DNA of 64,000 bases from Citrobacter amalonaticus (GCF_002918555.1 NZ_PQMB01000003.1:372491-436490); one strand, 5' to 3'. Counted from the stretch's first letter, positions 43,320-52,861 are shown. Notes: a model not told the origin generated them from the sequence alone. Program-made: numbers and translations.

Positions 43320-44093
43320 GTGAGTCTACAAAACCAGGTCGCACTGGTGACCGGTGCGGGAAACATGAAAGGAATAGGTAAAGGCATTGCCTGCGCCCTT
43401 GCTGAGGCGGGTGCAGATATTGTCATCAACTACGTTATCAACCCAAAGGAAGCCGAACAGGTTGCCAACATCATTCGAGGGCTTGGCAGGCGCGCGCTGC
43501 TGGTTAAAGCCGATATTTCTCATCCAGAGCAGGTCCGCCAGATGTTTAAGGACGTCGACGCTCACTTCGGGCGTCTGGATATTTTGGTGAACAATGCCGG
43601 TGTTTGCGTCTGGGAACCCTTCCTTGATATCACTAAACCCGCCTTTGACCATGCGGTAAACATCAACATCAAAGGTACCTATGATTGTGCACGCCACGCT
43701 GCACGCATGATGGTGAAAAAAGGTATTCGTGGTCGCATCATCAATGTTGCTTCTGGACATGCTCGCCGCCCAATGGCGTTGATGGGCGTTTATGCTGCGA
43801 CCAAAGCTGCAATTGATCAGATGAGTCAGTCAATGGCCTTCGAACTGGCACGCTATGGTATTACCGTAAACCAACTCTGGCCCGGGTTTGTCGATACTAA
43901 TATCAACGATCCGAAGCCCGAACTGGCAACCGATGAAGGACGGAAGAAGTTGCTGGCAACAATTCCTATTGGCCAGCCCGCAACCATTGAAGAGCTAGGC
44001 GCCGCCGCAGTCTATCTGGCAGGAAACCACGGTGCCGTCGTAACGGGTGATTTTATTAAAATTGATGGCGGCCAGCATATCCGCTGCATTTAA
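43320..44093 (+). CDS. Short-chain dehydrogenase/reductase
   Basis: A 257-residue classical SDR: NAD(P)-binding ALVTGAGNMKGIGKGIACAL (the Gly-rich loop has two extra residues), the NNAG motif (VNNAGVCVWEPF), catalytic Ser in NVASGH and YAATK (Tyr/Lys). The start is GTG 43320 after AGGAGAAGGTC. It probably oxidises a sugar or sugar acid hydroxyl. It opens a seven-gene operon ending at 50075. Confidence 0.88.
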   Translation: MSLQNQVALVTGAGNMKGIGKGIACALAEAGADIVINYVINPKEAEQVANIIRGLGRRALLVKADISHPEQVRQMFKDVDAHFGRLDILVNNAGVCVWEPFLDITKPAFDHAVNINIKGTYDCARHAARMMVKKGIRGRIINVASGHARRPMALMGVYAATKAAIDQMSQSMAFELARYGITVNQLWPGFVDTNINDPKPELATDEGRKKLLATIPIGQPATIEELGAAAVYLAGNHGAVVTGDFIKIDGGQHIRCI

Positions 44094-44107
44094 TCAGGAG
44101 AATAGAA

Positions 44108-44818
44108 ATGGAAAACAAAAATACCATTCTGATTACCGGCGGTCAGACTGAACCCAACCTGTTATCCACGCTGGAAAAATATTATTCCCAACAGGGATGG
44201 AGCGTTTATTTTAGTCAGGAAACTGAATATCACAAAATGGCCATAGCTATTGACGAGATGACTATCGGTGAAAAAAAACTGAATGCCTTTATCTACATTT
44301 CCCCACCACCACGCCAGGGTTCAATGTTGGACGATGACGAACATATCATTGCCGAAACGATGAATGACGATCTGGAAAGAGGATTATGGTGGGTACAAAA
44401 TGCCTGTAAAAAAATGGTACAACAAGGTGTGCAAGGACGTGTTGTCACGCTCGCACATATTGCGGCGTTAGTGCCTACTGAGCACTACTCTTATGGTGCT
44501 GCCAGCCAGTTGGCCCTGATGAACGTCTGCCGTTCTGGTATTCAGGAGCTGGTACCTTATGGCATTAAAATCAATACGATATTCCGTGGTTTTAGTGAAG
44601 AAGATCCGCAACAAAAAGCGTTTGTCGAGCAATTAAAGCAACTGCATAAAGACGATGGTATTCCACTATTGGAATATGTTAATGCTGAAGAGATTGCCAA
44701 AACCAGTATACTGTTAACCGATCCGGATATTCACAGTTTTAACGGGGCTATGTTAACGCTCGATGGCGGTTTTTATGTCACACGAAAAATACGCTATCTG
44801 GATCCTGTCAGGGAATGA
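44108..44818 (+). CDS. Degenerate SDR-fold protein lacking the catalytic Lys
   Basis: The 236-residue protein keeps the Rossmann outline and the C-terminal SDR ending (NGAMLTLDGGFYV), but the Gly-rich loop is ILITGGQTEPNLLS with no GxxxGxG, and the active-site stretch is HYSYGAASQLAL (YxxxS instead of YxxxK, Ser133). It follows the active SDR by 14 bases. It is more likely a partner subunit or pseudo-enzyme than a dehydrogenase. Confidence 0.78.
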   Translation: MENKNTILITGGQTEPNLLSTLEKYYSQQGWSVYFSQETEYHKMAIAIDEMTIGEKKLNAFIYISPPPRQGSMLDDDEHIIAETMNDDLERGLWWVQNACKKMVQQGVQGRVVTLAHIAALVPTEHYSYGAASQLALMNVCRSGIQELVPYGIKINTIFRGFSEEDPQQKAFVEQLKQLHKDDGIPLLEYVNAEEIAKTSILLTDPDIHSFNGAMLTLDGGFYVTRKIRYLDPVRE

Positions 44819-44903
44819 CAGAATAAAATAACGACAAAATAATTCTTACGAATAATTATGTATTATTTTTACCACTAACCTCATATTAGTGAAGGGTACC
44901 TCT

Positions 44904-46184
44904 ATGAATACGCAATTCCGTCGTGTCATTCTCGTCATGCTGACGCTGGCGATGATCATCAATTATCTCGACCGTTCAGCATTAGCCTACGCGATGCCCT
45001 TTATTACTCAGGACTTTCATCTGACGCCTGAAGAAAAAGGCATTATTTTCGGTAGTTTCTCGATTGGTTATGCCTTATTTAATTTTATTGGCGGCGTGCT
45101 GGCTGATAAATTTGGCCCCAAGCGGGTGTTTACCTGGTCAATGTCCATCTGGTCAATTATTTGCGGTCTGACGGCAGGCTGTTTTAACTTCTGGACTATG
45201 TTTATTGCCCGTGCCTTTTTCGGTGCCGGGGAAGGTCCCATTTCTACCACGGCCAACAAAGTCGTGAATAACTGGTTTCCTTTAAATGAACGTGCCCGCG
45301 CTGTGGGCATTAACCAGGCTGGAGGCCCTTTAGGCGGTGCGATCTCCGGTCCGATCGTCGGTTTTCTGTGTATCACGTTCAACTGGCGTATTTCCTTTAT
45401 CATCATTGCCTTTATCGGCATTACCTGGGCCATTATCTGGGCCCTGATTGCCACCGACAGGCCCCGGGATAACAAACGGGTATCTGCTGATGAAGCCCAA
45501 TTGATTGAAGGCGATGAGGACGTGCTCATTCCAGACGCGGAGCCCGGTGCCCCAGCCCCTTCAATGTGGAGTGCGATCCTCCAGCCGTCTATTCTCGCCA
45601 CCGCGCTGTCGCTGTTCTGCTTCAACTACGTGCTGTTTTTCTTCATGAACTGGTTCCCGACATTCCTCGTCGATACCACTGGGATCAGCCTGAAAGACAT
45701 GAGTCTGGTCGGTGTGCTGCCGTGGGTTGCCGGGACGCTCGGCTACGTTTCCGGTGGCTTCATTATCGACTTCATCTACCGTAAAACCGGCAAACAGCTC
45801 TTCTCCCGCAAAGTGGTACTGGTGACCTGTTTCGGCATCTGCTCCGTCTGCGTGGGGCTGATCAGTCAGACGCAAACTGCGATGGGAGCTGTTGCGTTGA
45901 TGACTGTCGCCTTTGGCTTCATGCAAATTGCCGCCCCCGCCTACTGGACGTTGATTCAGGACGCCGCGCCGAAAGAGTACGTCGGGAGCGCGGGCGGACT
46001 GATGCACGGTCTGGCTAATATCTCTGGCATCGTCGCGCCCACCGTGACCGGCTTTATTGTCGGCTCAGGCTCTTACGCCGCTGCTTTTATCCTCGCCGGT
46101 TGCCTCGGCGTACTGGGAGCAACTGTGGTGGCGCTGTTTGTGAAAAAAGCAGCCCGGCATGACGGACATAAATCCCTCGCATAG
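44904..46184 (+). CDS. MFS transporter, ACS family (hexuronate/sugar-acid type)
   Basis: About 426 residues, twelve hydrophobic segments. MIINYLDRSALAYAMPFI and GGVLADKFGPKRVFTWS are ACS-family motifs shared with ExuT, GudP and GarP, which import sugar acids with H+. ATG 44904 is used (AAGGGTACCTCT before it). It feeds the enzymes that follow. The large loop after helix 6 is acidic. Confidence 0.88.
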   Translation: MNTQFRRVILVMLTLAMIINYLDRSALAYAMPFITQDFHLTPEEKGIIFGSFSIGYALFNFIGGVLADKFGPKRVFTWSMSIWSIICGLTAGCFNFWTMFIARAFFGAGEGPISTTANKVVNNWFPLNERARAVGINQAGGPLGGAISGPIVGFLCITFNWRISFIIIAFIGITWAIIWALIATDRPRDNKRVSADEAQLIEGDEDVLIPDAEPGAPAPSMWSAILQPSILATALSLFCFNYVLFFFMNWFPTFLVDTTGISLKDMSLVGVLPWVAGTLGYVSGGFIIDFIYRKTGKQLFSRKVVLVTCFGICSVCVGLISQTQTAMGAVALMTVAFGFMQIAAPAYWTLIQDAAPKEYVGSAGGLMHGLANISGIVAPTVTGFIVGSGSYAAAFILAGCLGVLGATVVALFVKKAARHDGHKSLA

Positions 46185-46201
46185 CACAAAAGGAGGACCG
46201 G

Positions 46202-47341
46202 GTGAAAATTATCGATTTCGAATCCGGGCTGTACCGCGTCCCGCTCACTGAGAACTGGGGGTCGTCAAACTACGCGTTCTCCAGTCTGGAATTTGTGGTG
46301 GTGTGGTTAAAAACGGATACCGGACATACCGGTACCGGCTGGACGTTCAGTACTGGCAACGGCGGCAGCGCGTTTAAAAACCTGATTGACCATTATCTTG
46401 CCGCTAAAGTGATGGGAGAAGATCCGCTGAATGTCGAGCGCCTGTGGAGCCGCATGTGGCTTGAAAGCCACGATATCGGCTCGGCGGGCGTGACGACCCA
46501 CGCAATCGCAGCCGTAGATATCGCGCTGTGGGATCTCATTGGTCAGCAGTTGAATCAGCCGCTATACCGACTGCTCGGTGGCTATCGGGATACCTTACCG
46601 GGTTACGGCAGCGGCGTGAACCTGCATCTCTCACTCGATGCCTTGCTTGCACAAATGGAAGGTTTCCTCAGCGCGGGCTATCGCACGGTCAAAATGAAAA
46701 TCGGCAGCGAGGATGTTGAGGACGATCTGGTTCGCCTGTTGGCAGTACGTAACTTTGTGGGACCTTCGATTAACATCGCCGTAGATGCCAACAAGAAGTG
46801 GTCCTCGGGTGATGCCGCTCGTCGGATGGCAATACTGAAGCAGGTCGGACTGTACTGGCTGGAAGAGCCGCTGCTCAGCGACGACATCCACGGTCACCGC
46901 CTGCTGCGCCAGAAATGCCTTGTTCCAGTTGCCGTTGGTGAAAGCCTGTACACCAAATACCAGTTCGCTCACTGGATCAGCCAGGAGGCATGTGACTACA
47001 TTCAGCCGGATGTTTATCGGGTGGGGGGAATTACCGAGTTTGTGAAAATCGCGAAATTAGCTGAAAGCCACAACATACCCGTGATCCCGCATTTCGGTAT
47101 GGAACTGATGGCGCATCTGGGCTGTGGCTTGCCCAACATCCAGCTCTTCGAGGGGTTAAAGGGGGCGAGTCTGAGCGAGATGGGAATAATTTCTCAATCC
47201 TGTCAGGTCGTAAACGGCACTATTCGTCCGGGCGAAAGACCAGGACATGGCATCACGTTCGATCGTCCCGCGCTGGCGCGCTATGCGATGAACGACGATC
47301 TGTTACACCAGCAAAATGTCACTACACGGACGGATGTCTGA
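46202..47341 (+). CDS. Enolase-superfamily (mandelate racemase/muconate lactonizing) enzyme, first
   Basis: A 379-residue protein with GTG 46202 start after AAAGGAGGACCG. TVKMKIG gives the KxK base (Lys164/Lys166). Metal ligands follow: DANKKW (Asp195), WLEEP (Glu221) and VGESLY (Glu247). QPDVYRVGG with His in IPHFGME (Asp270-His297) is the second base. This is the mandelate-racemase subgroup pattern typical of sugar-acid dehydratases. The enzyme would make a 2-keto-3-deoxy acid. Exact substrate not readable. Confidence 0.88.
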   Translation: MKIIDFESGLYRVPLTENWGSSNYAFSSLEFVVVWLKTDTGHTGTGWTFSTGNGGSAFKNLIDHYLAAKVMGEDPLNVERLWSRMWLESHDIGSAGVTTHAIAAVDIALWDLIGQQLNQPLYRLLGGYRDTLPGYGSGVNLHLSLDALLAQMEGFLSAGYRTVKMKIGSEDVEDDLVRLLAVRNFVGPSINIAVDANKKWSSGDAARRMAILKQVGLYWLEEPLLSDDIHGHRLLRQKCLVPVAVGESLYTKYQFAHWISQEACDYIQPDVYRVGGITEFVKIAKLAESHNIPVIPHFGMELMAHLGCGLPNIQLFEGLKGASLSEMGIISQSCQVVNGTIRPGERPGHGITFDRPALARYAMNDDLLHQQNVTTRTDV

Positions 47342-47343
47342 CA

Positions 47344-48225
47344 ATGAACGTAATTCAACAGCTATTCGCTCTACCGGTGCTGGAGACGCTCAGCCCCGGG
47401 ATTACCCGGCGGAAAATGGATGAACTGGATATTCTGGTGATTCAGACACCTTACTGCGACGCCGCCGTAGCCTTACAGGGGGCGCATCTGCTCGCCTGGA
47501 GGCCGTTGCGGCAAACAAATTCTGTACTGTGGTTAAGCGATAACACGCCGTTTAAAGCCGGAGTCCCCCTTCGTGGCGGTGTGCCCGTTTGCTGGCCGTG
47601 GTTCACCGATCTCGGTGGTGAGCCGTTTCACGGTTTTGCCCGCATTCTCCCGTGGCAGTTAATAGCGCTCAACAGCGCCAGAACTTCCCTTTCTCTGACA
47701 TTGCGCCTTTGTGAGACACCGCAAACTCGCCAGTGGTGGAACCACGCTTTTCAACTGGAGTTGACGCTGAATTTCACGGCAGAGATCTGCGAATTGCTGC
47801 TAACCGCTCACGGTAATTACAGCTCCACCGCCGCCCTGCATAGCTATCTCGCGACGTCAGATATTCGTGCTACGCGTATTCACGGAGTGGGAACGAAAGG
47901 CTACGACACCGTTGCAGGGAAACCGCGACAGAATCTGCCATCGCCGCTCTCCCTGAATGGCGAATTTGGCGCGATCTGTTCACATGCGCAACCGCAGACG
48001 GTACTCATCACGCCGGACAGAACCCTGACGCTCACCCATGTCAATAACAGCAACGTAGTGGTGTGGAATCCCTGGCAGCAACGGGCTGCACAGATAAGCG
48101 ACATACCGGATGACGGCTGGCAACACTTTGTCTGTCTGGAAACGGCGGCGATCGATCGTCCCCTTGTCAGCACGCCTCAGCATCCTGCTTCTCTGGGTGT
48201 GCAGTTTGCGCTCTCTCATCATTAA
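47344..48225 (+). CDS. Aldose 1-epimerase / D-hexose-6-phosphate mutarotase-like (YeaD type)
   Basis: A 293-residue beta-supersandwich protein. QGAHLLAWRP, GGVPVCWPWF, GFARILPWQL and HSYLATSDIRATRIHG are the YeaD-type mutarotase motifs, including the catalytic His. It starts two bases after the previous stop. It would balance alpha and beta anomers of the sugar before oxidation by the SDR. Whether it prefers a free or phosphorylated sugar is unknown. Confidence 0.87.
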   Translation: MNVIQQLFALPVLETLSPGITRRKMDELDILVIQTPYCDAAVALQGAHLLAWRPLRQTNSVLWLSDNTPFKAGVPLRGGVPVCWPWFTDLGGEPFHGFARILPWQLIALNSARTSLSLTLRLCETPQTRQWWNHAFQLELTLNFTAEICELLLTAHGNYSSTAALHSYLATSDIRATRIHGVGTKGYDTVAGKPRQNLPSPLSLNGEFGAICSHAQPQTVLITPDRTLTLTHVNNSNVVVWNPWQQRAAQISDIPDDGWQHFVCLETAAIDRPLVSTPQHPASLGVQFALSHH

Positions 48226-48234
48226 GGACACTTT

Positions 48235-49353
48235 ATGCGTATTACGAACATAGATTGCTTTCTGGTCCGTCTGCCTTATACGCCAACAATGACGCGCACC
48301 ACCGATAAACAAGGTCTCTTTAATGCCGCGCGGTCGCTAAACCCCACCCTGGATGCGTTGTTAGTGAGGGTCGAAACCGATAGCGGACTTACCGGTTGGG
48401 GAGAAGCATTTGGTCACGCCTGTAATCCCGCCAGTATGGCGCTGTTAAGCGGATTACTCGCTCCATTCTTTACAGGTGAAAAGTGCGACGACATCGAGGC
48501 GTTGATGCAGAAAGCACACTATGCCTTTCACAGCTATGGTCGTGGCGGTGCCATGATGTATGCACTTTCCGCACTGGATATCGCCCTGTGGGATCTGCGT
48601 GGCAAAGCAGAGAATCTGCCGCTATGGAAATTGCTCGGCGGCACGCGCTCCCAGGTTGAGTTGTATCCCAGCCTCGCCAGTTTCGACGGAAATGTCGCTA
48701 AACTCATGGAGTGTATTAATCCCTTAACTAAAAAGGGTTATCGGCATATTAAACTGCACGAACGAGATCCGCAGGCTATTGTGGAGGTTGCCCAGGCGCT
48801 GCCGGATGAGGTCACTCTGATGGTTGACACCAACTGCGCATGGAACGCGCAACAGGCAGAAGAGATTCTCCCCCAACTCCATGCTGCAGGTATCAACTTT
48901 GTTGAAGAACCAACATTTCCACCAGAAAACATAAGCCAGCTCCGTTACCTGCGTCAGATGACGGGCGCACGCGTTGCCGCAGGAGAAAACTTTAACAACA
49001 GCGAAGAGTTTGCGTTAAGTATGGCGCTTGATGCAGTAGATGTACTTCAGCCCAGTGTCGCCAAAATTGGCGGTATCTCCGCCGTACTGGACATTATTAA
49101 ACACGCACGCGCGCATGAGAACGTTAGCCTGCTGCCACACTGTTTTTATTATGGTCCGGGGCTCCTTGCGAGCGCCCATCTCCTAAGCGTGTTGCCAAAA
49201 CCCGTTCCACTGGAAGTACCATGGTTGATGTTTGAACAAATCCTGCATCCGTTTATGCATTTCGAACCGGTGATGGAACTGCCACAAGCGCCGGGTCTGG
49301 GCTTTACCCCTGATATCGACGTACTGGAACGCCATCTGATTGCGAAAGGATAA
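48235..49353 (+). CDS. Enolase-superfamily enzyme, second, with an unusual active site
   Basis: A 372-residue MR/MLE protein. Metal ligands are in place (DTNCAW Asp198, FVEEP Glu224, AGENF Glu251). The first base is HIKLHE (K173-x-H175, not KxK), and the usual QPD of the second-base strand reads QPSVAKIGG, so the Asp is Ser; the His in LLPHCFYYGPG (His302) remains. It follows the mutarotase by nine bases. It is only distantly related to the first enolase-type enzyme, so the two likely act on different compounds. Confidence 0.87.
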   Translation: MRITNIDCFLVRLPYTPTMTRTTDKQGLFNAARSLNPTLDALLVRVETDSGLTGWGEAFGHACNPASMALLSGLLAPFFTGEKCDDIEALMQKAHYAFHSYGRGGAMMYALSALDIALWDLRGKAENLPLWKLLGGTRSQVELYPSLASFDGNVAKLMECINPLTKKGYRHIKLHERDPQAIVEVAQALPDEVTLMVDTNCAWNAQQAEEILPQLHAAGINFVEEPTFPPENISQLRYLRQMTGARVAAGENFNNSEEFALSMALDAVDVLQPSVAKIGGISAVLDIIKHARAHENVSLLPHCFYYGPGLLASAHLLSVLPKPVPLEVPWLMFEQILHPFMHFEPVMELPQAPGLGFTPDIDVLERHLIAKG

Positions 49354-49355
49354 AA

Positions 49356-50075
49356 ATGGACATTGTTATTTCTGACCGTCTGATTGCCAACACGCCTGCG
49401 CTCTGGTTTCGTCCAGCAGACGGTAATGCCAGCCGCAGACCGCTCATCGTACTGTTTCATCGCTTTATGGCCTCGCGCGAGTTAGATGCCAATCTGGGTT
49501 ATATGCTCGCGAAGGCAGGTTACAGCGTGGTTTGTCCACAGGCGGCGCTGCATGGGGTCAAGGATGATGCAACGCTTCGCGCCGCCTCTTTCTGGCAGAT
49601 CCTGCAACACACCCTGGATGAACTTCCCGTATTAATCGCAGCGTGTCAGCAGGATAATCTGGGCGATATTTCTCGACTCGGCTTGCTGGGTACATCAATG
49701 GGGGGATTTGCGGTGCTGGGGGCAATGGCACGTTATCCGGTTATTCAGGCCGGAGCCGCCTACATGGCAAGCGGTTATTTTACCGACGCCATCCCTGCGA
49801 TTCATCCTCCTTCTGGCAACATGACTGCAAATTGCCTGTGCGGATTGGCCCCTTACGACGTCGCAGGAAAAGAAGCTATTCTGGCTCAACGACCCCTTTT
49901 TCTCTGGCACGGTGAGCAAGACACGATTGTCGACGTGCAGTACACTGAACGTCTCCGGAAGGCTATCAACAGTGATTCGCTAACCTGCATCATCGATCCA
50001 CAGGCTGGGCATAAAATCACACAGTCATCCATTGAGGAAGGCCTCCTGTTTTTTCGTCAGTCCTTACCGGTTTAA
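49356..50075 (+). CDS. Alpha/beta hydrolase (YjfP / dienelactone-hydrolase-like)
   Basis: A 239-residue alpha/beta hydrolase: oxyanion segment PLIVLFHRFMASREL, nucleophile GLLGTSMGGFAVLG (Ser in GTSMGG), acid WHGEQDTIVDV and His in DPQAGHKITQ. In this operon it probably opens a sugar lactone formed by the SDR. It ends the operon 7 bases before a terminator. Confidence 0.85.
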   Translation: MDIVISDRLIANTPALWFRPADGNASRRPLIVLFHRFMASRELDANLGYMLAKAGYSVVCPQAALHGVKDDATLRAASFWQILQHTLDELPVLIAACQQDNLGDISRLGLLGTSMGGFAVLGAMARYPVIQAGAAYMASGYFTDAIPAIHPPSGNMTANCLCGLAPYDVAGKEAILAQRPLFLWHGEQDTIVDVQYTERLRKAINSDSLTCIIDPQAGHKITQSSIEEGLLFFRQSLPV

Positions 50076-50082
50076 CTCATGC

Positions 50083-50103
50083 AGCCCGGTATCACCGGGC
50101 TTT
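50083..50103. terminator. Bidirectional terminator between convergent genes
   Basis: agcccggt/accgggctt with an atc loop and a ttt end lies between the hydrolase (plus) and GntR2 (minus). Confidence 0.75.
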
Positions 50104-50111
50104 GTGCGCAA

Positions 50112-50825
50112 TCAGTCGATCTCTTTATCCACATGCTGGACGATAAGATCGGCAACGCGCGCTGAGTTCTTCGCCGCCAGCGCGTCCAAAATCGCTAAGT
50201 GCTCTTCATGCAGCACCTCAGTCTGCTCCGGTGTGAAACCATACTGCCGCCATGCCAGCACCCATAAATGGTGCAGTTGCTCCTGCATGTTGATCAGGAT
50301 CGGATTGCCGCCCAACCGGGCCACTTTTTTCTCAAAACTCAGATCCAGCGCGCTGTCATCATCATCGCAATCCTGGCACGAGAATTTTTCCCGGTTAAGC
50401 TCGATCAATTCCCGTAGCTGGTTAATTCCCGACTTATTAGCGCGCCAGGCGTAGTCTTCAAAGATGGCTCGCTCAATCGACGTCCGTGCCACAATCAGAT
50501 TACGCAAGAACTCTTTTGTCACCCCACCTTCGATTAACCTTTCAAGGCTATGGGTATCGCTCAGCGACACCGCCGGTGGTTCCGCCAGGAAGGTTCCGCT
50601 GCCCACGCGCGTCTCAATACGTCCGGACGATTCGAGTACCTTCAGCGCCTGACGCACCGAGGTACGGCTGACATTGAGCATACTGGCGAGCTCGCGCTCG
50701 GATGGCAGGCGCTCACCCGGTTTGATCTGTTTGCTGTCGAGGAAATTAGTGATGTGTTGGATGATCGTCTGAAAAACATCCGTGCGCTTAATGGGGATCA
50801 TCGTGAATTTATTCTTGTCCGGCAT
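50112..50825 (-). CDS. GntR-family regulator, FCD type (second)
   Basis: About 237 residues: a winged HTH (PSERELASMLNVSRTSVRQA, LKVLESSGRIETRVGSGTFL) and an FCD ligand domain (TSIERAIFEDYAWRANKSG and later His residues that bind metal). ATG 50825 (MPDKNKFTM) is chosen. It faces away from the IlvD-led operon and two matching palindromes lie between them. Confidence 0.88.
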   Translation of the reverse strand: MPDKNKFTMIPIKRTDVFQTIIQHITNFLDSKQIKPGERLPSERELASMLNVSRTSVRQALKVLESSGRIETRVGSGTFLAEPPAVSLSDTHSLERLIEGGVTKEFLRNLIVARTSIERAIFEDYAWRANKSGINQLRELIELNREKFSCQDCDDDDSALDLSFEKKVARLGGNPILINMQEQLHHLWVLAWRQYGFTPEQTEVLHEEHLAILDALAAKNSARVADLIVQHVDKEID

Positions 50826-50912
50826 ACCGTTACCTCTTCCCAACGACATATCGCACTTGTGGGCAGTTGCTTTCTCTGCACTACGTCGTACTCAATCACT
50901 GTGGCGTAAAAA

Positions 50913-50925
50913 TTGGATGGACCAC
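50913..50925. promoter_or_regulatory. Likely GntR2 operator, distal copy
   Basis: ttggatggaccac is an imperfect copy of the palindrome at 51029-51044 (ttggttggacaaccaa), sharing TTGG-TGGAC. It lies 88 bases before the GntR2 start codon, placed for autoregulation. Confidence 0.5.
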
Positions 50926-51028
50926 TATATCATTATTAGCCGTTCAGTGCCCTACCTTTCCCTTCGCAAGGATCGAAAAGGCTAAAAAACCTCCATATTT
51001 GTGACCTTTATTGCATTTCACTTAAAAA

Positions 51029-51044
51029 TTGGTTGGACAACCAA
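51029..51044. promoter_or_regulatory. Likely GntR2 operator, perfect palindrome
   Basis: ttggttg-ga-caaccaa has seven-base perfect arms and the TGGT...ACCA core used by many FadR-type regulators. It is about 70 bases before the IlvD-type gene. Confidence 0.65.
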
Positions 51045-51099
51045 CCCAATTAGAGGATATTCCGGTTCATATAACCACAACCCGATAAAGGAATTCATG

Positions 51100-52812
51100 A
51101 TGTACAGAAGCAATTTTAAGCCGGGCTCGACCCGCTGGGCAGTACGTCGTGCGCAATGGCGCAGTATGGGGATCCGCGAAGAAGACATGCATAAACCGAA
51201 GATCGCGATCATCAATACCTCCAACAAGCTCTCCTGCTGTTATGTCCATCTGGATGAACTTTGCCGAATCGTTGAGCAAGCGATTCGTGACGCAGGGGGA
51301 TTACCATTTGAAGTGCGCACTGTCGCACCCAGCGACTTCGTGACCAGTGCGGGAAAAAAAGCACGGTATCTGATGCCAACCCGTGACCTGATGGTTAACG
51401 AAGTGGAGTGCATGATGGAAGGCGCAGTACTGGACGGCATGATCTGTCTCTCCTCCTGCGACAAAACGACACCGGCACACCTGATGTCAGCTGCACGATT
51501 GAATGTGCCGTCCCTGCTGCTGACCTGCGGATACCAGGTGGGTGGCAAGTGCTCGAACGAAAAATTCGACGACCAGTTCTTCGATATTGATGACGTTTAC
51601 GAGCAGGTGGGTGCCCTGGCAACCGGAACAATCAGCGAAAAAGATCTGACCGACATGACCGATGTCGCGATCCAGTCGCCAGGCGTGTGCGCCGGTCTGG
51701 GTACTGCCAACTCCATGCACATCGTGGCTGAAGCATTAGGCATGACGCTACCTGGCAACTCGCCGATCTGGGCCAACGGTCGCAAAGTGAAAGAGTACGC
51801 GCAGGCCGCCGGGAAACGCATTGTTGAACTGACCCAACAACAGGTTCTGCCGCGCGATATCCTCACAGAAAAGGCTATCCAGAACGCGGTCATGACAGTG
51901 CTGGCCGTCGGTGGTTCGGTGAACACCGTTCGTCATCTCTCAGCAATCGCCACCGAAGCCGAACTGCCGATCGATGTCGTCAAACTGTATGAAAAATACG
52001 GTAAAAACATCAAGTTACTGACATCTGTTCGCCCTAACGGTCCGTTCCGTACAGAAGATCTGGAAGCAGCGGGGGGTACCACCGCGGTGATGAACCAGCT
52101 GCGCAATTTCCTCAATCTGGATGCGCTGACTGTCACGCAAAAAACCGTTGGTGAGAACATTAAAGACGCAGTGGTGAAAAACCATGAAGTGATCCGCAGC
52201 CTGGATAACCCGGTCAGCCAGCGCCCTGGCGTGGCGATCCTGCGCGGCAATCTCGCCCCGGATGGCGCCATCGTCAAACTTTCTGCTGTGCCGGGGGAAC
52301 TGGAGCAGTTTACCGGCCCAGCCAATATCTACGAAGGCGAAGACGAAGCCATTGAGGCGTTGGGCGAAGGCAAGATCCAGAGAGGCGATGTGATTGTCCT
52401 GCGCAACATGGGCCCGGCAGGCGGCCCCGGCACGGTATTCGCCTGTAGTTTCGTGGCGGCACTGAACGGCGCAGGGATCGCGGAACATGTCGCGGTAATC
52501 ACCGATGGCGAACTCTCCGGTCTGAACCGCGGCATTATCGTCGGCCAACTGATGCCAGAAGCCGCTGCTGGCGGGCCACTGGCGGTGATCGAACAGGGAG
52601 AGATCGTACACATCAACTTCGTCGATCTCAGTATCAATATGGATGTGCCGCAGGAGGTGATCGACACCCGGCTGGCGCAGTGGCAACCCAAACCTCTGCC
52701 TCTCGGCGGCGGTAGCGGCACTTACCTGTCGCAATATGCGCAACTGGTGCAGCCGATTGCACAGGGCGCGGTGCTGGGTAAACGTCGCATCCACGCGAAA
52801 AACATCGATTAA
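51100..52812 (+). CDS. IlvD/Edd-family sugar-acid dehydratase
   Basis: About 570 residues. Fe-S cysteines are in SNKLSCCYVH and SSCDKTTPAH, with a third in YQVGGKCSNE; the C-terminal GTVFACSFVAAL and DGELSGLNRG loops are also present. The family contains dihydroxyacid and aldonic-acid dehydratases; the context (aldolase, reductase) argues for a sugar acid. Start ATG 51100 fits AAAGGA spacing; 51097 is next to it. First gene of the GntR2 operon. Confidence 0.88.
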   Translation: MYRSNFKPGSTRWAVRRAQWRSMGIREEDMHKPKIAIINTSNKLSCCYVHLDELCRIVEQAIRDAGGLPFEVRTVAPSDFVTSAGKKARYLMPTRDLMVNEVECMMEGAVLDGMICLSSCDKTTPAHLMSAARLNVPSLLLTCGYQVGGKCSNEKFDDQFFDIDDVYEQVGALATGTISEKDLTDMTDVAIQSPGVCAGLGTANSMHIVAEALGMTLPGNSPIWANGRKVKEYAQAAGKRIVELTQQQVLPRDILTEKAIQNAVMTVLAVGGSVNTVRHLSAIATEAELPIDVVKLYEKYGKNIKLLTSVRPNGPFRTEDLEAAGGTTAVMNQLRNFLNLDALTVTQKTVGENIKDAVVKNHEVIRSLDNPVSQRPGVAILRGNLAPDGAIVKLSAVPGELEQFTGPANIYEGEDEAIEALGEGKIQRGDVIVLRNMGPAGGPGTVFACSFVAALNGAGIAEHVAVITDGELSGLNRGIIVGQLMPEAAAGGPLAVIEQGEIVHINFVDLSINMDVPQEVIDTRLAQWQPKPLPLGGGSGTYLSQYAQLVQPIAQGAVLGKRRIHAKNID

Positions 52813-52861
52813 TCATCACAGGATGGGGGTGAGCCTTCACCCTCAGCACGAGGAGGCACTC

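Noticed and set aside
52015..52794. 259-codon minus-strand frame opposite the IlvD-type gene
   Set aside because: Antisense shadow; the plus frame has the Fe-S cysteines.
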